A DNA stretch of 64,000 bases from Paenibacillus sp. 1_12. Lineage in GTDB: Bacteria; Bacillota; Bacilli; Paenibacillales; NBRC-103111. Positions within the stretch are counted from its first letter, which is position 1. Every line of letters begins with the position of its first letter. The DNA lies in contig NZ_FOTE01000021.1 of assembly GCF_900114475.1 (NCBI RefSeq), forward strand, positions 1-64,000, given 5' to 3'. Below are positions 15,623-24,397 of the stretch, one piece after another. A model generated the notes under the pieces. The model did no database searches. It was not told where the DNA came from and worked only from the letters and a program-made list of their open reading frames with translations. A program made the position numbers and the translations under genes.

Positions 15623-17443
15623 ATGCTTTGGAGAAGAGTGTTTGTGAAGTTCCTGAATTTCGGGCTAGAGAGAAAAGTATGGATTATGACTTCGATTGTC
15701 GTACTGATCGCAGTTCCGCTCACCGGACTGTTTTCGTATAACCAAGCCGCAAAGATACTAGAGGTTTATGCTTATAATGCAGCGGAACAAACGGTAAAGC
15801 AGCTGAGCGATTCAATGAATGCGCAGTTGAAAAGCGTCAGCCACAGTCTGTACCTTATTAACGCAAGTGAGGAAATGAAAAAGACGATGGAATGGGTGGA
15901 CGGTAAGTCGGAGGAAAAAGAACAGGTGATCACAAACCGGATGTACTCCTTATTTTCCAGAATCCGTCTATTGGAGAACGATATTCGGACGATTTATATG
16001 CATACGCCAAAAGGGGAGTTCTATGAGGGCTTGCCTTATGAAAAAAAAACCATTTCCTTCCATGAAACGCCGTATTATTCCATAATCAACGGTTCACTGA
16101 CCAATCGATGGATATATCTGGATAAAGATCCTTTATTCGCGGGAGCAGGACCGATCATTAGTCTGATTTCTAAGCCTGCCTATATCAGCGATGTTGGGGA
16201 TATACAATCTTATTTGGTTCTGACACTTGCTGCCGACAAATATTTACAAAACTTAAGAGATATTCAGCTTGTCCCTGAAGGGTTTTCCATGATTCTGGAC
16301 GATAAAGGTCGTCCTATTCTCCAATCATCGCCCGATCTTTCAGCTGAATTGTTAAAGCATGCCGATTTTCATGATCTTCAAACAAAGCTGACTCATTTTG
16401 ATGTGCAGGTCGGAGGACAGACGTATTTGGTGAATCATCGGGATATTCCATTTTCGAATTGGCGCGCCGTTATTGTACAGCCGAAGAACCGCCTGCTTGC
16501 ACTTGTGCAATATATTAAATATTTTTCGTTTTTCATGACCGTTACGATGCTTGTTGTTTCTTTCTTTCTGATCCGGTTAATCGTACGCTGGGTGAATCAA
16601 CCGCTGCGGAACCTGCAAATGCTGATGAATCGTGTCAAGGAGGGGGATTTGAACGTCCGGTTTTTGTCTAATCACCAGGATGAAATCGGGGAGTTGGGAA
16701 GCCGGTTTAACGAAATGCTTAGCAGGATCGAGGAATTGATTATGCGGGTGAAGGAGGAAGGGGAGGCGAAGCGAACTGCGGAAATGAGGGTGCTGCAAGC
16801 CCAGATCAACCCTCATTTTTTATATAATACACTGGATGAGCTCTACTGGAGGTCTCTCGATTTTCAAGACAGGGACGCTAGCGAAATGATTTTAACGCTC
16901 TCCGGCTTTTTTCGGTTAAGTCTGAACCAAGGAGACGAGGAAACGACCGTAGCCAAAGAAATGGAGCATGTAACCCAATATCTGAAGCTCGTAAATTTTC
17001 AGTATAAACGGCAGTTTTCTTTTGAAATACTTACAGACGACCAAACCAAAAATGTGGCGGTTCCGAAAATTATTTTACAGCCGCTTGTAGAAAACAGCAT
17101 TTTGCATGCGTTCAAGCAAAATAACTACAGCGACCACCGCATCATCGTATCCAGCCGCCGGGAAGAGCAAGGCGTTACGCTGCTGACGGCTGAGGATAAT
17201 GGATGCGGCTTGTTGGCTGAAATGGTCGACTTTTACAATCGTCCACTGCAGGAGGCTGCTGTTTTCCCAAGCGGAAGTGAGACCATTAAAGGCTTTGCCA
17301 TCTCCAACATACGCGGTAGGTTGTGGCGGTTTTTTGGAGATCGCGTCTCGTTTAATGTGATAAGCAGCGATCAGGGAACCCGTGTTGAAATTCGTATTTT
17401 CGATGAAAGGAACGACTTAACCTATGAAGGTACTGTTGGTTGA
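15623..17443 (+). CDS. YesM-family sensor histidine kinase
   Basis: About 606 residues. One membrane segment near the N-terminus (VWIMTSIVVLIAVPLTGLF), a large extracellular sensor of some 260 residues, a second segment (FSFFMTVTMLVVSFFLIRLI), a HAMP linker, then the His_kinase region with the phospho-acceptor in AQINPHFLYNTLDELYW and an ATPase with N box ENSILHAF and G box EDNGCGLL. Kinases of this group sense extracellular sugars and phosphorylate the YesN regulator encoded next. ATG at 15623 follows AAGGTGG; GTG at 15614 is inside that site. It overlaps the regulator by 20 bases. Confidence 0.88.
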   Translation: MLWRRVFVKFLNFGLERKVWIMTSIVVLIAVPLTGLFSYNQAAKILEVYAYNAAEQTVKQLSDSMNAQLKSVSHSLYLINASEEMKKTMEWVDGKSEEKEQVITNRMYSLFSRIRLLENDIRTIYMHTPKGEFYEGLPYEKKTISFHETPYYSIINGSLTNRWIYLDKDPLFAGAGPIISLISKPAYISDVGDIQSYLVLTLAADKYLQNLRDIQLVPEGFSMILDDKGRPILQSSPDLSAELLKHADFHDLQTKLTHFDVQVGGQTYLVNHRDIPFSNWRAVIVQPKNRLLALVQYIKYFSFFMTVTMLVVSFFLIRLIVRWVNQPLRNLQMLMNRVKEGDLNVRFLSNHQDEIGELGSRFNEMLSRIEELIMRVKEEGEAKRTAEMRVLQAQINPHFLYNTLDELYWRSLDFQDRDASEMILTLSGFFRLSLNQGDEETTVAKEMEHVTQYLKLVNFQYKRQFSFEILTDDQTKNVAVPKIILQPLVENSILHAFKQNNYSDHRIIVSSRREEQGVTLLTAEDNGCGLLAEMVDFYNRPLQEAAVFPSGSETIKGFAISNIRGRLWRFFGDRVSFNVISSDQGTRVEIRIFDERNDLTYEGTVG

Positions 17444-19049
17444 TGATAAAGAAAGCGTTGTACAAGGACTGAGCAGGCATGTGCCGTGGGATAGGCTGGG
17501 GGTAGATGAGGTGGAAACGGCGCATGACGGATTGCAGGCTTTGGAGGTGTTTGCCCGATTTCCCGCCGATTTGGTCATCACAGACATCAAAATGCCCAAT
17601 ATGAGCGGGATTGAACTGATGGAACGATTATCCCGAGAGAAGGAATCGATTCGTTTTATTGTACTAAGCGGGTACGATGAATTTGAATATGCCAAGCAAG
17701 CTATTTCGCTGGGGGCAAGCGAGTATTTGTTGAAGCCATTCAATGTGGAAGAATTGATGGAGATCGTCGGTCGTGTGCTGTCTGACCTTCGCAAGCTGCA
17801 GGAGCAGGGAATAATGAATGTATTAAACCGACAAAAGATGGCCAAAAGTCTCCCCGCCTTGCGCGATCAATATTTAGAGGGGATGATCCATTTTCGGAAC
17901 GAAAGCTCGCTCCAATTAAAGGAAAAGTGGGAATTTGCTGAAATTCCCCTTGAGCCGGCTTACATCGGGGTATGGGTCGTATCCATTGACAATTTTGAAG
18001 AGATATCCAGACAGGCTGTACAAGAGATTGAACTGACTCGGTTTATCGTGAAGAACATTGTGGACGACTGCTTGGCAGTCTGGGGAAGAGGTATAGCCTT
18101 TTATTCCGGTTGGAACCAGCTTACAGTACTTGCCAATTATGATAAAACGAAGCCTGCCGAGCAGATGAAAGAGGAATTTCTGTATTTTGCGGATTACTGC
18201 CGGGACGCGATAGAGCGGTATTCCATACTTACGGTTACGATAGGTATCAGTTCATTCTGTCCGGAGCTTCCGGATTTGCCTAAGGCTTACGAACAAGCAG
18301 TGGAAGCGGTAGAGCATATTTTCTTCTTTGGCAGTAACCAAGTCATCCACTACGAGGAGCTTCGGCAGTTCCGTGTTCGACGAATCGCCTATCCTGTGAA
18401 AGAGGAGAAAGTTTTGATTGACGCTGTCCGTAGAGGTGGGATGGTAGGCTTGCCAGAGGCGGTAGATCAATTTTTCCAATCATTAGCAGACAAGCAGGCG
18501 GTGCCAGCTGATATTCGCGCGGCTTGCTTTCAACTGACCACAGTGCTTTACCGTCAATTGGGTGCCTTGGGTATAGAGGAGGCTTCTTTAGAGCCTGCGC
18601 TCGGGACCTGTTACGATATTTGTGATTCTGTCAATCTTCCCGAGCTGCGGAGGAGCGTGCTTGCATGGTTTACGGAGGGGGCGGAGCGGGTTAAGGCGTT
18701 ATCCCAAGACGGTTCCCGTGACCTGCTGGAGCAGACAAAGAAGTATATTCTGGGACAACCGTTACAATCCGTGTCTTTATCTAAAGTTGCGGATCATGTA
18801 GGCATCAGCCCGAACTATTTAAGCGCTATTTTTAAAAGAGAGACGGGTCATACGTTTATTGATTATTTGACGGATTTAAAGCTGTTTCAAGCCAAAGAGC
18901 GTCTCGCTTACACGAACGAGCCTGTTTTTGAAATTGCCGAACTGCTTGGCTACTACGATAGAAAGCATTTCAGGGAGCTTTTTAAGAAAAAAGTAGGCTT
19001 TACCCCTTCTGATTACAGGGAGCGAATGAGTAAAAATCCCCCCCCTTGA
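17424..19049 (+). CDS. YesN-family response regulator with AraC DNA-binding domain
   Basis: A 541-residue cytoplasmic regulator: receiver domain at 1-120 (acidic pocket Asp7/Asp8, phospho-acceptor Asp54 in VITDIKMPN, Lys104 in LLKPF), a long middle region, and an AraC double helix-turn-helix at about 440-541 (VADHVGISPNYLSAIFKRE; EIAELLGYYDRKHFRELFKK). It should switch on the adjacent sugar-import and lyase genes when phosphorylated by the kinase encoded just upstream. ATG at 17424 lies inside the kinase gene. Confidence 0.9.
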   Translation: MKVLLVDDKESVVQGLSRHVPWDRLGVDEVETAHDGLQALEVFARFPADLVITDIKMPNMSGIELMERLSREKESIRFIVLSGYDEFEYAKQAISLGASEYLLKPFNVEELMEIVGRVLSDLRKLQEQGIMNVLNRQKMAKSLPALRDQYLEGMIHFRNESSLQLKEKWEFAEIPLEPAYIGVWVVSIDNFEEISRQAVQEIELTRFIVKNIVDDCLAVWGRGIAFYSGWNQLTVLANYDKTKPAEQMKEEFLYFADYCRDAIERYSILTVTIGISSFCPELPDLPKAYEQAVEAVEHIFFFGSNQVIHYEELRQFRVRRIAYPVKEEKVLIDAVRRGGMVGLPEAVDQFFQSLADKQAVPADIRAACFQLTTVLYRQLGALGIEEASLEPALGTCYDICDSVNLPELRRSVLAWFTEGAERVKALSQDGSRDLLEQTKKYILGQPLQSVSLSKVADHVGISPNYLSAIFKRETGHTFIDYLTDLKLFQAKERLAYTNEPVFEIAELLGYYDRKHFRELFKKKVGFTPSDYRERMSKNPPP

Positions 19050-19129
19050 CCGGAAAAAAAACCCCCTAGTGGAGAGTAACCGCGCCGTTTATACTTGGGT
19101 AACAGAACAATAGGGGAGTGGTGATCAGA

Positions 19130-20491
19130 ATGAAATATACGAAGCTGACTTGTTTGTTATTAGCAGTAGCTGTAGTGGCAGCCGGTTGTGCGCCAAAGGA
19201 AGAGCCTCAACAAACTGCAGGCGCTTCTGCAAAAAAAATTAAGCTGTCGTTTTGGACAAATGCGCGTCATGACATAGATCTGATGGAAGATAAGATCAAG
19301 AAGTTCAATGAAACCAACAAAAGCAATGTTGAAGTGGAATACAAGGTTATGACTGACAATTACGAGCAAGCTTTGCAAGTAGCAATCCAGTCCGGTGAAG
19401 CGCCAGATATTATGAACGCCAAAAGTAAGCTGAATCTCCAGGATTTAGTGAAAATGAAGGCTGTTGAGCCGCTGGATTCCTACCTGACTCCGGAACTCAA
19501 ATCGCGTTTTGGTGATAATTTGCTCAAGCTGGACCGGATTAATTCCTTAGACGGAAAAGTTTACAGCCTCCCGAACTATGGTTCGACGTTCCGCGTCATT
19601 TACAATAAGGATTTATTTGTCAAAGCGGGCTTGACGGAGCCTCCGAAATCGTTGGATGACCTTGTAACCTATTCGAAGAAAATCACCGAAGCTGGTAAAA
19701 ATGAAGGTGTTTATGGTTTTGCGATGAACATGAAAAATCCAGTTGCTGCATTCGAGCGGGCGATGATTCCGATGGTTCGTTTGGACGGGAACGATATTTA
19801 TGATTGGAAAACCGGCAAGTATGATTTCAGTATCTTGAAGCCGTATGTGGAAACGCTGAAAAAGATTGTCGATGGCGGTAGTATGCTTCCTGGCTATGAA
19901 TCGCTTGATATCGATCCGCTTCGCAACCAATTCGCACAAGGTAAGATTGGTATGTATCTCTCCCTTTCCGCAGAACCGAGCGTTTATGATACACAATTCC
20001 CGACGAAGATTAACTGGGGTGTTTCGCAAGTTCCAACTAGTGACGGACAAGCTCCGAAAGGCGCTAACTACATCAATGCTGCAGGTAACTGGTTGTATAT
20101 GTCCGCTACAAGCACCCATAAGAAGGAAGCGTGGGAGTTTATGGAATTCATGCACAGCGATGATGTATTAGTTCCTTACTTTGAACAGGGTAAAGGTGTG
20201 GCCATTATTCCGTCCGTAGTTTCGAAAGCAAAAGAGCCGTCGCTCAAAAACTTTAAAGATTTTGCACCGAAGGATGATGCCATCTGGCCAGCAATGTTAA
20301 CTCATAAAGTTGAGGGCAAAGCATGGCAGAACGTGATCGCAGAAACCATTCTCGGCGTCACTCCTCTTGATAAAGCGGTCGATGACTTAAATAAACGCTA
20401 TAACGAAGGTTTGGACAGCGCAGAGAAGGCCGGTACGGTTAAACGTGTCGTCATTCCGGACTTCAATGCAAAAAGTCTGATTTCTAAATAA
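19130..20491 (+). CDS. Sugar ABC transporter substrate-binding lipoprotein (SBP family 1)
   Basis: A 453-residue secreted lipoprotein; the signal peptide ends AVAVVAAGC with Cys20 lipidated. KLSFWTNARHDIDLMEDKI, VQ..IQSGEAPDIMN and the C-terminal WPAMLTHKVEGKAWQNV are typical of proteins delivering oligosaccharides to MalFG-type permeases. ATG at 19130 is preceded by GGGGAG (19113-19118). The permeases encoded next lack a local ATPase, so a shared MsmX-type ATPase elsewhere is expected. Probable ligand: an oligouronide or related plant polymer fragment, judged from the neighbouring lyase-like genes. Confidence 0.88.
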   Translation: MKYTKLTCLLLAVAVVAAGCAPKEEPQQTAGASAKKIKLSFWTNARHDIDLMEDKIKKFNETNKSNVEVEYKVMTDNYEQALQVAIQSGEAPDIMNAKSKLNLQDLVKMKAVEPLDSYLTPELKSRFGDNLLKLDRINSLDGKVYSLPNYGSTFRVIYNKDLFVKAGLTEPPKSLDDLVTYSKKITEAGKNEGVYGFAMNMKNPVAAFERAMIPMVRLDGNDIYDWKTGKYDFSILKPYVETLKKIVDGGSMLPGYESLDIDPLRNQFAQGKIGMYLSLSAEPSVYDTQFPTKINWGVSQVPTSDGQAPKGANYINAAGNWLYMSATSTHKKEAWEFMEFMHSDDVLVPYFEQGKGVAIIPSVVSKAKEPSLKNFKDFAPKDDAIWPAMLTHKVEGKAWQNVIAETILGVTPLDKAVDDLNKRYNEGLDSAEKAGTVKRVVIPDFNAKSLISK

Positions 20492-20511
20492 AGTTCATGC
20501 TATAAATTAAA

Positions 20512-20544
20512 GGCCGCTGCGTGTGTTTCAGCAGCGGTTCTTTA
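20512..20544 (+). terminator. Stem-loop between binding protein and permease genes
   Basis: CCGCTG (20514-20519) pairs with CAGCGG (20532-20537), followed by TTCTTT. Such a partial terminator after a binding-protein gene usually lowers expression of the permeases relative to the more abundant lipoprotein. Confidence 0.6.
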
Positions 20545-20573
20545 ATGCCAAAAAAAGGAAGGAGACCTACGCG

Positions 20574-21485
20574 ATGACTGCTTTAAAGAAGATATGGTCA
20601 ACACATTCAGGTCCATATATGATGGTGCTTCCCTGTTTAGTCATGTTGGCAATGTTTACAATTTACCCGCTGGGCTGGGCATTTAAATACATGTTTTACG
20701 ATTATGACGGGTTTTCAACGCCGATATTCATCGGATTTGATAATTTCGTTCGTTTGTTTACACGCGATACGCTCTTCTGGCAATCAGTATGGAACACGCT
20801 CATTTTCGCTTTCGGGAAATTGATCATTACGCTGCCGGTTGCACTCGTCTTGGCGGTTATACTTAACCAAAAAATATTTGCTAAAAACACTTTACGCGCG
20901 ATTTTTTTTATGCCGACAATCATTAGTACGGCGGTTATTTCCCTTGTATTTTATCTCATGTTCAATTCGTACAACGGTATTATTAATAAAATGCTGCTTG
21001 AAAGCGGCTTGATCGATAAGCCGATTGAATGGCTGGGCGTTAAATACTCAATTCTTACAGTCATCCTGGTCGCAATCTGGGGAGCTATAGGTAACTATAT
21101 GGTGCTGTTCCTCGCAGGTCTGCAAGGAATCCCGAATGATCTATACGAGAGTGCTTCGATAGACGGAGCTAATAAATGGCAGCAGTTTTTTCATATTACG
21201 ATTCCTATGCTGGGCCCGGTCATGCAAGTTATCGTGATGCTCGCAATCGTCAACACACTTAAGGGTTACGAAAGCATCATGGTTCTGACGGCCGGTGGAC
21301 CGGCGAGCAAGACGGAAGTAATGTATTTATACATTTATAAGCTATTTTTCCCGATCTCGGAAGGTGAAGCTGTTGTGCAGCAATACGGATACGGGGCGGC
21401 AGTCGGTTTTGTTTCGGCATTGATTGTCGGCGCGATAACAGGGCTTTACTTATTTATGTCACGCAAATCTGCGCAATCGAATTAG
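20574..21485 (+). CDS. Sugar ABC permease, MalF/UgpA-like
   Basis: About 303 residues with six membrane segments, beginning HSGPYMMVLPCLVMLAMF. The EAA loop LYESASIDGANKWQQFFHIT docks the ATPase. ATG at 20574 follows GAAGGAG; the open frame upstream of it overlaps the stem-loop and is not favoured. It forms the channel with the permease encoded 16 bases downstream. Confidence 0.9.
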   Translation: MTALKKIWSTHSGPYMMVLPCLVMLAMFTIYPLGWAFKYMFYDYDGFSTPIFIGFDNFVRLFTRDTLFWQSVWNTLIFAFGKLIITLPVALVLAVILNQKIFAKNTLRAIFFMPTIISTAVISLVFYLMFNSYNGIINKMLLESGLIDKPIEWLGVKYSILTVILVAIWGAIGNYMVLFLAGLQGIPNDLYESASIDGANKWQQFFHITIPMLGPVMQVIVMLAIVNTLKGYESIMVLTAGGPASKTEVMYLYIYKLFFPISEGEAVVQQYGYGAAVGFVSALIVGAITGLYLFMSRKSAQSN

Positions 21486-21501
21486 AGAGGAGGTAAGGCG
21501 C

Positions 21502-22398
21502 ATGAGTACAGTACCACTTCAGGCACGGCCGGCTGCAGCATCTGCTAATACATCGGCTCGTATTGCAAAAATGTTTTCGCTACTGCTCATCACTCTTTTT
21601 GTATTAGTTATGCTGGTGATTACCGTATATCCCGTGTTGTTTTCTTTGTTTGGTTCCTTTAAAACGAATACGGAACTGATGAACGGTACAAGCCTGTTAC
21701 CGAAGGGATGGAACTTTAAAAATTATGTGGAGGCTTGGGAGCGGGCTAATTTTGCCAGATATACTTGGAACAGTATATTCATCTCCGTCTTATCAACGGT
21801 CATAACTTTGCTGGTTTGCTCTATGGGAGCATATGCGTTAGGCAGAAGATCATTTCCCGGAAATAAATTTATTTTGTTCTTACTCGCAGCAACCATGTTT
21901 ATTTCCATCGGCGCGATCACATATCGTCCGTTATATGATTTGATGAGAGAATTTGGCATGCATAAATCGCTCTGGAGCGTAGTGTTGATATTCACAGGTA
22001 CACATTTGTCGTTCAACATCTTTCTTTTGGAACGGTTCGTAAAATCTATACCTCGAGAGCTTGATGAAGCGGCAACGATAGACGGTTGCGGATTTTACGG
22101 GATTTACTGGCGGATCATTTTGCCGTTGATGGGTCCTGGCCTTGGTGTGGTAGGCTTGTTCTCATTCCGGGAATCTTGGAACCAATACATTCTTCCTTTG
22201 ATCTTCACGATGACCCGCCCGGATTTACAGCCTTTAACAGTAGGCGTTATCGCGCTTAAATATTCATCCAACGCTGCTGCCGAATGGCATCTCATGCTGG
22301 CAGGCTCCATGCTCTCCATGCTGCCAATTTTGTTCGTTTACTTTTTAATGAATAAATCGTTCATTGCCGGGTTGACGTCAGGATCGGTTAAGGGTTAA
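21502..22398 (+). CDS. Sugar ABC permease, MalG/UgpE-like
   Basis: A 298-residue inner-membrane protein. The C-terminal EAA loop is LDEAATIDGCGFYGIYWRII, and the N-terminus has the single-file segment LLLITLFVLVMLVITVYPV. ATG at 21502 follows GAGAGGAGG. The protein completes the importer with the genes at 19130 and 20574. Confidence 0.9.
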   Translation: MSTVPLQARPAAASANTSARIAKMFSLLLITLFVLVMLVITVYPVLFSLFGSFKTNTELMNGTSLLPKGWNFKNYVEAWERANFARYTWNSIFISVLSTVITLLVCSMGAYALGRRSFPGNKFILFLLAATMFISIGAITYRPLYDLMREFGMHKSLWSVVLIFTGTHLSFNIFLLERFVKSIPRELDEAATIDGCGFYGIYWRIILPLMGPGLGVVGLFSFRESWNQYILPLIFTMTRPDLQPLTVGVIALKYSSNAAAEWHLMLAGSMLSMLPILFVYFLMNKSFIAGLTSGSVKG

Positions 22399-22453
22399 TT
22401 TACGGGCAACAAGAGATAAGTTGGGCAGGCTTACAACGGAAGGAGTGTTTCTA

Positions 22454-23575
22454 TTGTCACGGATGGTAACCCTCGGGAGGGAACGGTGGAACGACTATTT
22501 TGACTTGAACCTCATTTTGCGGAAGGCAGAGCAATCATTGAATGCCCCGACGGTTCATATTACAGATACTGTAGCCCCGAAGAGCGCAGGCGGAATTCAT
22601 GATTATTATTCCAACGGCGATTATTGGTGGCCCAATCCGGCCACGTCCGACGGAATGCCTTATATCCGTAGGGATGGCGAAAGCAATCCGGATAATTTCA
22701 GTCAACACCGATTGATTTTGCGGGAGATGAGGACCCATGTCGCTCAACTTGCGAGTGCATACAAGATTTATAAAAAGGAAGAATTTGCTCAAAAAGCGGT
22801 TTTGTTTTTAAAGGAATTCTTTCTGGATGAGAGTACGCGTATGAATCCGCATTTGTTGTATGCCCAAGCGATTCCCGGCGTTAGCCCCGGCAGAGGCATC
22901 GGTATCATTGATACCTTGCATCTGATCGATGTGCCACTGGCTATTCGGGCTCTGCAAGCCTCGCCCCACATGACAGATGAGATTCTTGCAGGACTTGAGC
23001 AATGGTTCGCCGATTATTTACATTGGATGAGTCACCATGAGAACGGTATCGAAGAAATGAATGAAAATAATAACCATAGCGTGTGCTGGTTTGTTCAAGC
23101 CGCAACGTTCGCGCTTTTTACTAATCATGCGGAGATGCTGGATTTCTGTAGAGTGCAATTCAAGGAAAGACTGATTCCCGATCAGATGGATCTCGATGGA
23201 AGCTTTCCGAGGGAACTCGCGCGAACCAAGCCTTACGGTTACTCCATATTTATGCTGGATAACATGATTACTTTATGCCATATCCTATCGACCCCTCATG
23301 TGAATCTGTGGACTTTCGAGCTTCCCGATGGACGAGGGATTAAAAAAGGTATTGAATTTCTTCTACCTTATATGATTGAAAAGGAAAGCTGGCCTTATGC
23401 TCATGATGTGGAATCGTATGAAAGCTGGCCTGTAGGGATTTCATCTCTCTTGTTCACCGGCTTAGCCTATGACTCAGTCCCAAGCCTTCACTTGTGGAGG
23501 ACCCTGGAGCAGGACCCGCAAGTGGGCGAGGTTAGGCGCAATATGGCTATTCGACAACCGCTATTATGGCTTTAG
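22454..23575 (+). CDS. Alginate-lyase-family protein (PF05426-like)
   Basis: About 373 residues, alpha/alpha-barrel type. GDYWWPNPATSDGMPYIRRD near the N-terminus and MNENNNHSVCWFVQAATFAL, with the catalytic-type Asn-Asn-His, are hallmarks of the alginate_lyase family; the later RELARTKPYGYSIFMLDNM also fits. No signal peptide is seen, so it probably acts in the cytosol on imported oligosaccharide. TTG at 22454 is eight bases from GGAAGGAG; the TTG at 22421 precedes that site. Enzymes of this family cleave or hydrolyse uronic-acid polymers, but substrate varies; pectic or alginate-like oligomers are suggested by the GH28 protein downstream. Confidence 0.78.
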   Translation: MSRMVTLGRERWNDYFDLNLILRKAEQSLNAPTVHITDTVAPKSAGGIHDYYSNGDYWWPNPATSDGMPYIRRDGESNPDNFSQHRLILREMRTHVAQLASAYKIYKKEEFAQKAVLFLKEFFLDESTRMNPHLLYAQAIPGVSPGRGIGIIDTLHLIDVPLAIRALQASPHMTDEILAGLEQWFADYLHWMSHHENGIEEMNENNNHSVCWFVQAATFALFTNHAEMLDFCRVQFKERLIPDQMDLDGSFPRELARTKPYGYSIFMLDNMITLCHILSTPHVNLWTFELPDGRGIKKGIEFLLPYMIEKESWPYAHDVESYESWPVGISSLLFTGLAYDSVPSLHLWRTLEQDPQVGEVRRNMAIRQPLLWL

Positions 23576-23579
23576 CCTT

Positions 23580-23800
23580 AGAAAAATCCTAAACCTTATA
23601 TGGCGTGAATGATGGAGGATGGATATGCCACACAATGGTAAGTCTCCATACTGCAAATCCACAACAACGAAAAGGAGTTTTGCCACTGAAATGCGGTGGC
23701 AGGCTCCTTTTTGCGCTATACGGCGCCACCGATGAGGCGAAATAGCCCTCTAGCTTGACTATTGATGCGACCAATTCCACATGTTCCCGAATCCTGATGC
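23580..23800. repeat. Dispersed repeat R5, long version
   Basis: Diverged copy of R2: AAAAATCCTAAACCTTATATGG (23582 onward), GGATATGCCACACA, GTCTCCATACTGCAAATCC (23642-23660), a hairpin at 23671-23712 (AAAGGAGTTTTGCCAC / GTGGCAGGCTCCTTT), then TTGCGCTATACGGCGCCACC. It follows the end of the alginate-lyase-family gene within ten bases and probably serves as its terminator. Confidence 0.7.
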
Positions 23801-24397
23801 CAAGGACTTCTTTCTGGCCGGACATGTAGTATGAAGGAGCTCTTCGAGTTCCCCTTCGTTAAATGCTACTGTAAACATTGGAAAACATCTCCCGTCTACT
23901 GGTTTTCAATTTTTAGTGTCAACACGTATTTGAATTACTAACAGCTACAAAAACGACCTCGATATGTTTCTGGTAGACGATTATTTTCTCGACATAGTGG
24001 TTAATAAACCTCTTGATCTCAGGAGTGTTTTTCTCAGCAACGAATGGTTTATAGTGGAGTAAACCCTTTTGAAACTGCACCGACGATATGTTGGATTTGC
24101 TTATCTGTTTCTTGGAGCCGAGTCTTTATGATAATCATAGGTGTCCTTATATTTGTATTTCGAACAAATTGCCCCGTTATACAGGCTGTATTATAAAATT
24201 GTGAGATAATGATTATATCTTTTATGATATGAAAGCGTTTTAATAGTATTGTGTGTAATAGCAATCCAAATAAATATGAGACAGGAATTAAGAGAGGGTG
24301 ATATGGGGTAATGATACAATCTTACCCGCAGAATAGAAAAGAGGTTCAAAGGAAAATACATAAAGCTAACAATTTTAATAACAGGAGGAAATGAAAA
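23801..24397. other. Intergenic region upstream of the GH28/SLH gene
   Basis: No intact gene. On the minus strand 24049-24264 encodes a 71-residue frame ending MIIIKTRLQETDKQIQHIVG and a few more residues, which faintly recalls the C-terminus of alpha-oxoamine-synthase/aminotransferase enzymes and may be a gene fragment. ATGAAAGCGTTTTAAT (24229-24244) is one mismatch from a catabolite-responsive element (CcpA site) and lies 150 bases before the GH28/SLH start. A strong AGGAGGAA precedes that start. Confidence 0.45.

Noticed and set aside
19613-20155. 180-residue open frame on the minus strand
   Set aside because: Antisense to the sugar-binding lipoprotein, which has a lipobox and clear family motifs.
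24203-24222. GAGATAATGATTATATC as a Fur box
   Set aside because: Only one half matches and the downstream gene is a polysaccharide enzyme; likely chance in AT-rich DNA.
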